From positions 2,139 to 8,511 of the forward strand of contig CAQTPN010000040.1 of assembly GCA_948888345.1 (NCBI GenBank): 6,373 nt of DNA. The letters run 5' to 3'. Under the pieces are notes generated by a model. The model was not told the DNA's origin. It searched no databases and was given only the letters and a program-made list of their open reading frames with translations. The position numbers and the translations under genes were made by a program. The DNA is from an uncultured bacterium (GTDB taxonomy: Bacteria; Cyanobacteriota; Vampirovibrionia; Gastranaerophilales; Gastranaerophilaceae). This document shows positions 5,756 through 6,373 of the stretch, in pieces. Each line of letters opens with the position of its first letter. Within the stretch, counting starts at the first letter, position 1.

Positions 5756-6051
5756 AAAGCCGCATGTCTTTGGGTTTTAGGGTCAGCATGTCTTAAGATT
5801 TCAATAGCTTTAATCATTACAGGGTCATTATCATACCAACGGTTTCCCCTGCCCTCATACTGAGTAATTATCTGATAAATACGCTCTATTACTTCACCTG
5901 CAACCTGCTCCTGCAATTGAAGAATAAAATCTTTCGCATGTTCCTGCTCATCCGGGCTTGATAATCTTAATAATTCAAGAGCTTCTTTTAAGATAGGGTC
6001 TTTATCATACCAACGCTTATTTTCAGGCGCATTATTCATATTATCTTCCAT
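5713..6051 (-). CDS. Small protein with two tandem RWYDxDP modules, unknown function
   Basis: A soluble protein of about 112 residues without signal peptide or membrane segment; I know no function for it. It consists of two copies of a module of about 38 residues, 58 residues apart. Each starts RWYDxDP, continues with a predicted helix (ALELLR / AIEILR), then P..Q.HA and a second helix ending in LxE. About 16 of 38 positions are identical, and the two RWYDxDP coding segments match at 20 of 21 bases (5821-5841 and 5995-6015). The linker between them (VAGEVIERIYQIITQY) is probably helical. I chose the ATG at 6049-6051; a TTG at 6055-6057 is closer to the AAGGA Shine-Dalgarno (5 versus 11 bases) and would add two residues. 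It lies between rdgB and folE2 on the same strand. An adaptor or helical-bundle binding role is only a guess. Confidence 0.8.
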   Translation of the reverse strand: MEDNMNNAPENKRWYDKDPILKEALELLRLSSPDEQEHAKDFILQLQEQVAGEVIERIYQIITQYEGRGNRWYDNDPVMIKAIEILRHADPKTQRHAALKLLLALEEKSFGD

Positions 6052-6077
6052 ATTCAACTTAATCCTTTTTTTAAATT

Positions 6078-6086
6078 AGTATACCA
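6078..6086 (-). promoter_or_regulatory. Extended -10 promoter candidate for the RWYDxDP gene
   Basis: The minus strand reads TGGTATACT, an extended -10 (TG-N-TATACT) with no recognisable -35. Transcription would begin roughly 20 bases before the start codon, in the gap after rdgB, giving the small gene and folE2 their own promoter besides any read-through from rdgB. Confidence 0.35.
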
Positions 6087-6105
6087 TAAATTCCGGTTTT
6101 ATGAG

Positions 6106-6373
6106 TTATTTATATCGGTATTTCAACCAGATTAGCATATCCATAAGGGCTTTCCCTCTATGGGAGCGGAGATTTTTTTCATCTTCCGTTAATTCTGCCA
6201 TGGTTTTATTTAATTTTTCAAGAACAAAAACAGGGTCATATCCAAAACCGCCCGAACCTCTCTTTTCAAGGGCAATTTTGCCGTTGCAGACACCCTTTGT
6301 TTTATGAAGGATTTCTCCGTTCCCATCAAGCAGAACAAGATGGCATTCAAAGTGTGCAGTGCGGTTTTTGGCA
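6106..6373 (-). CDS. rdgB: RdgB/HAM1 non-canonical purine NTP pyrophosphatase, C-terminal part
   Basis: The minus strand is open from the right window edge to a TAA at 6106-6108, giving 88 residues that start mid-codon at 6373. They contain SGGFGYDPVF, AELTEDEKNLRSHRGKAL and an upstream GxxxGKI-like stretch (KGVCNGKIALEKRG), the hallmarks of the ITPase/HAM1 family. These enzymes hydrolyse ITP, dITP and XTP to the monophosphates in the cytosol and keep deaminated purines out of DNA and RNA. Family members are usually about 190-200 residues, so the N-terminal half, including the start and the phosphate-binding loop, lies outside the window. The end, LIWLKYRYK, is a plausible natural C-terminus. 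The stop is about 50 bases before the RWYDxDP gene. Confidence 0.93.
   Translation of the reverse strand, partial: AKNRTAHFECHLVLLDGNGEILHKTKGVCNGKIALEKRGSGGFGYDPVFVLEKLNKTMAELTEDEKNLRSHRGKALMDMLIWLKYRYK

Noticed and set aside
6101..6307. Plus-strand open frame of 68 codons at the right edge
   Set aside because: It is antisense to the RdgB fragment, whose hallmark motifs are unmistakable on the minus strand.

Overview
The window reads as one end of an assembled contig from a low-GC, diderm bacterium. My best guess is a gut Melainabacteria/Gastranaerophilales-type relative of Cyanobacteria, at moderate confidence. In favour are the AT-rich sequence with weak or absent Shine-Dalgarno motifs, a cyanobacterial-looking TyrA (SHLPM and ASSGFRDTTR motifs), a single LptF/LptG-type permease implying an outer membrane, a FolE2-type GTP cyclohydrolase, and an Asn-rich protein of unknown function of a style I associate with that lineage. 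No rRNA, tRNA, CRISPR array, insertion sequence or phage gene is visible.

Layout. Bases 1-25 are not biological: they match the Illumina TruSeq read-2 adapter, so the true contig edge is base 26. A leftward gene of unknown function (26-983) is cut by this edge; its apparent C-terminus and stop codon are adapter-encoded. It carries a nine-C homopolymer near its 5' end and a NUMOD3-like segment near its 3' end. A strong hairpin terminator (about 1024-1070) separates it from a leftward two-gene unit: an aconitase/isopropylmalate-dehydratase small subunit (2208-2711) followed by an NAD-type isocitrate dehydrogenase-like enzyme (1128-2123). From 2712 to 2814 lies a divergent control region with a 17-bp palindrome and a consensus -10 box almost touching the tyrA start codon. 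Rightward from there run tyrA (2815-3639) and, overlapping its end, an LptF/LptG family permease (3608-4813). This unit converges on a second leftward group entering from the right edge: the C-terminal part of RdgB (6106-6373), a small protein with two copies of an RWYDxDP module (5713-6051), and folE2 (4851-5642).

Functionally most of the window is housekeeping. The hydro-lyase subunit and the dehydrogenase probably act in consecutive isomerisation and oxidative decarboxylation steps, most likely citrate to 2-oxoglutarate. TyrA makes tyrosine, LptF/G exports lipopolysaccharide, RdgB removes damaged purine nucleotides and FolE2 opens folate synthesis. I see no convincing new multi-gene system. 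The most interesting items are the duplicated RWYDxDP protein, the poly-C gene (a possible phase-variable switch), the palindrome in the divergent promoter region, and mutually exclusive hairpin segments between the RWYDxDP gene and folE2.
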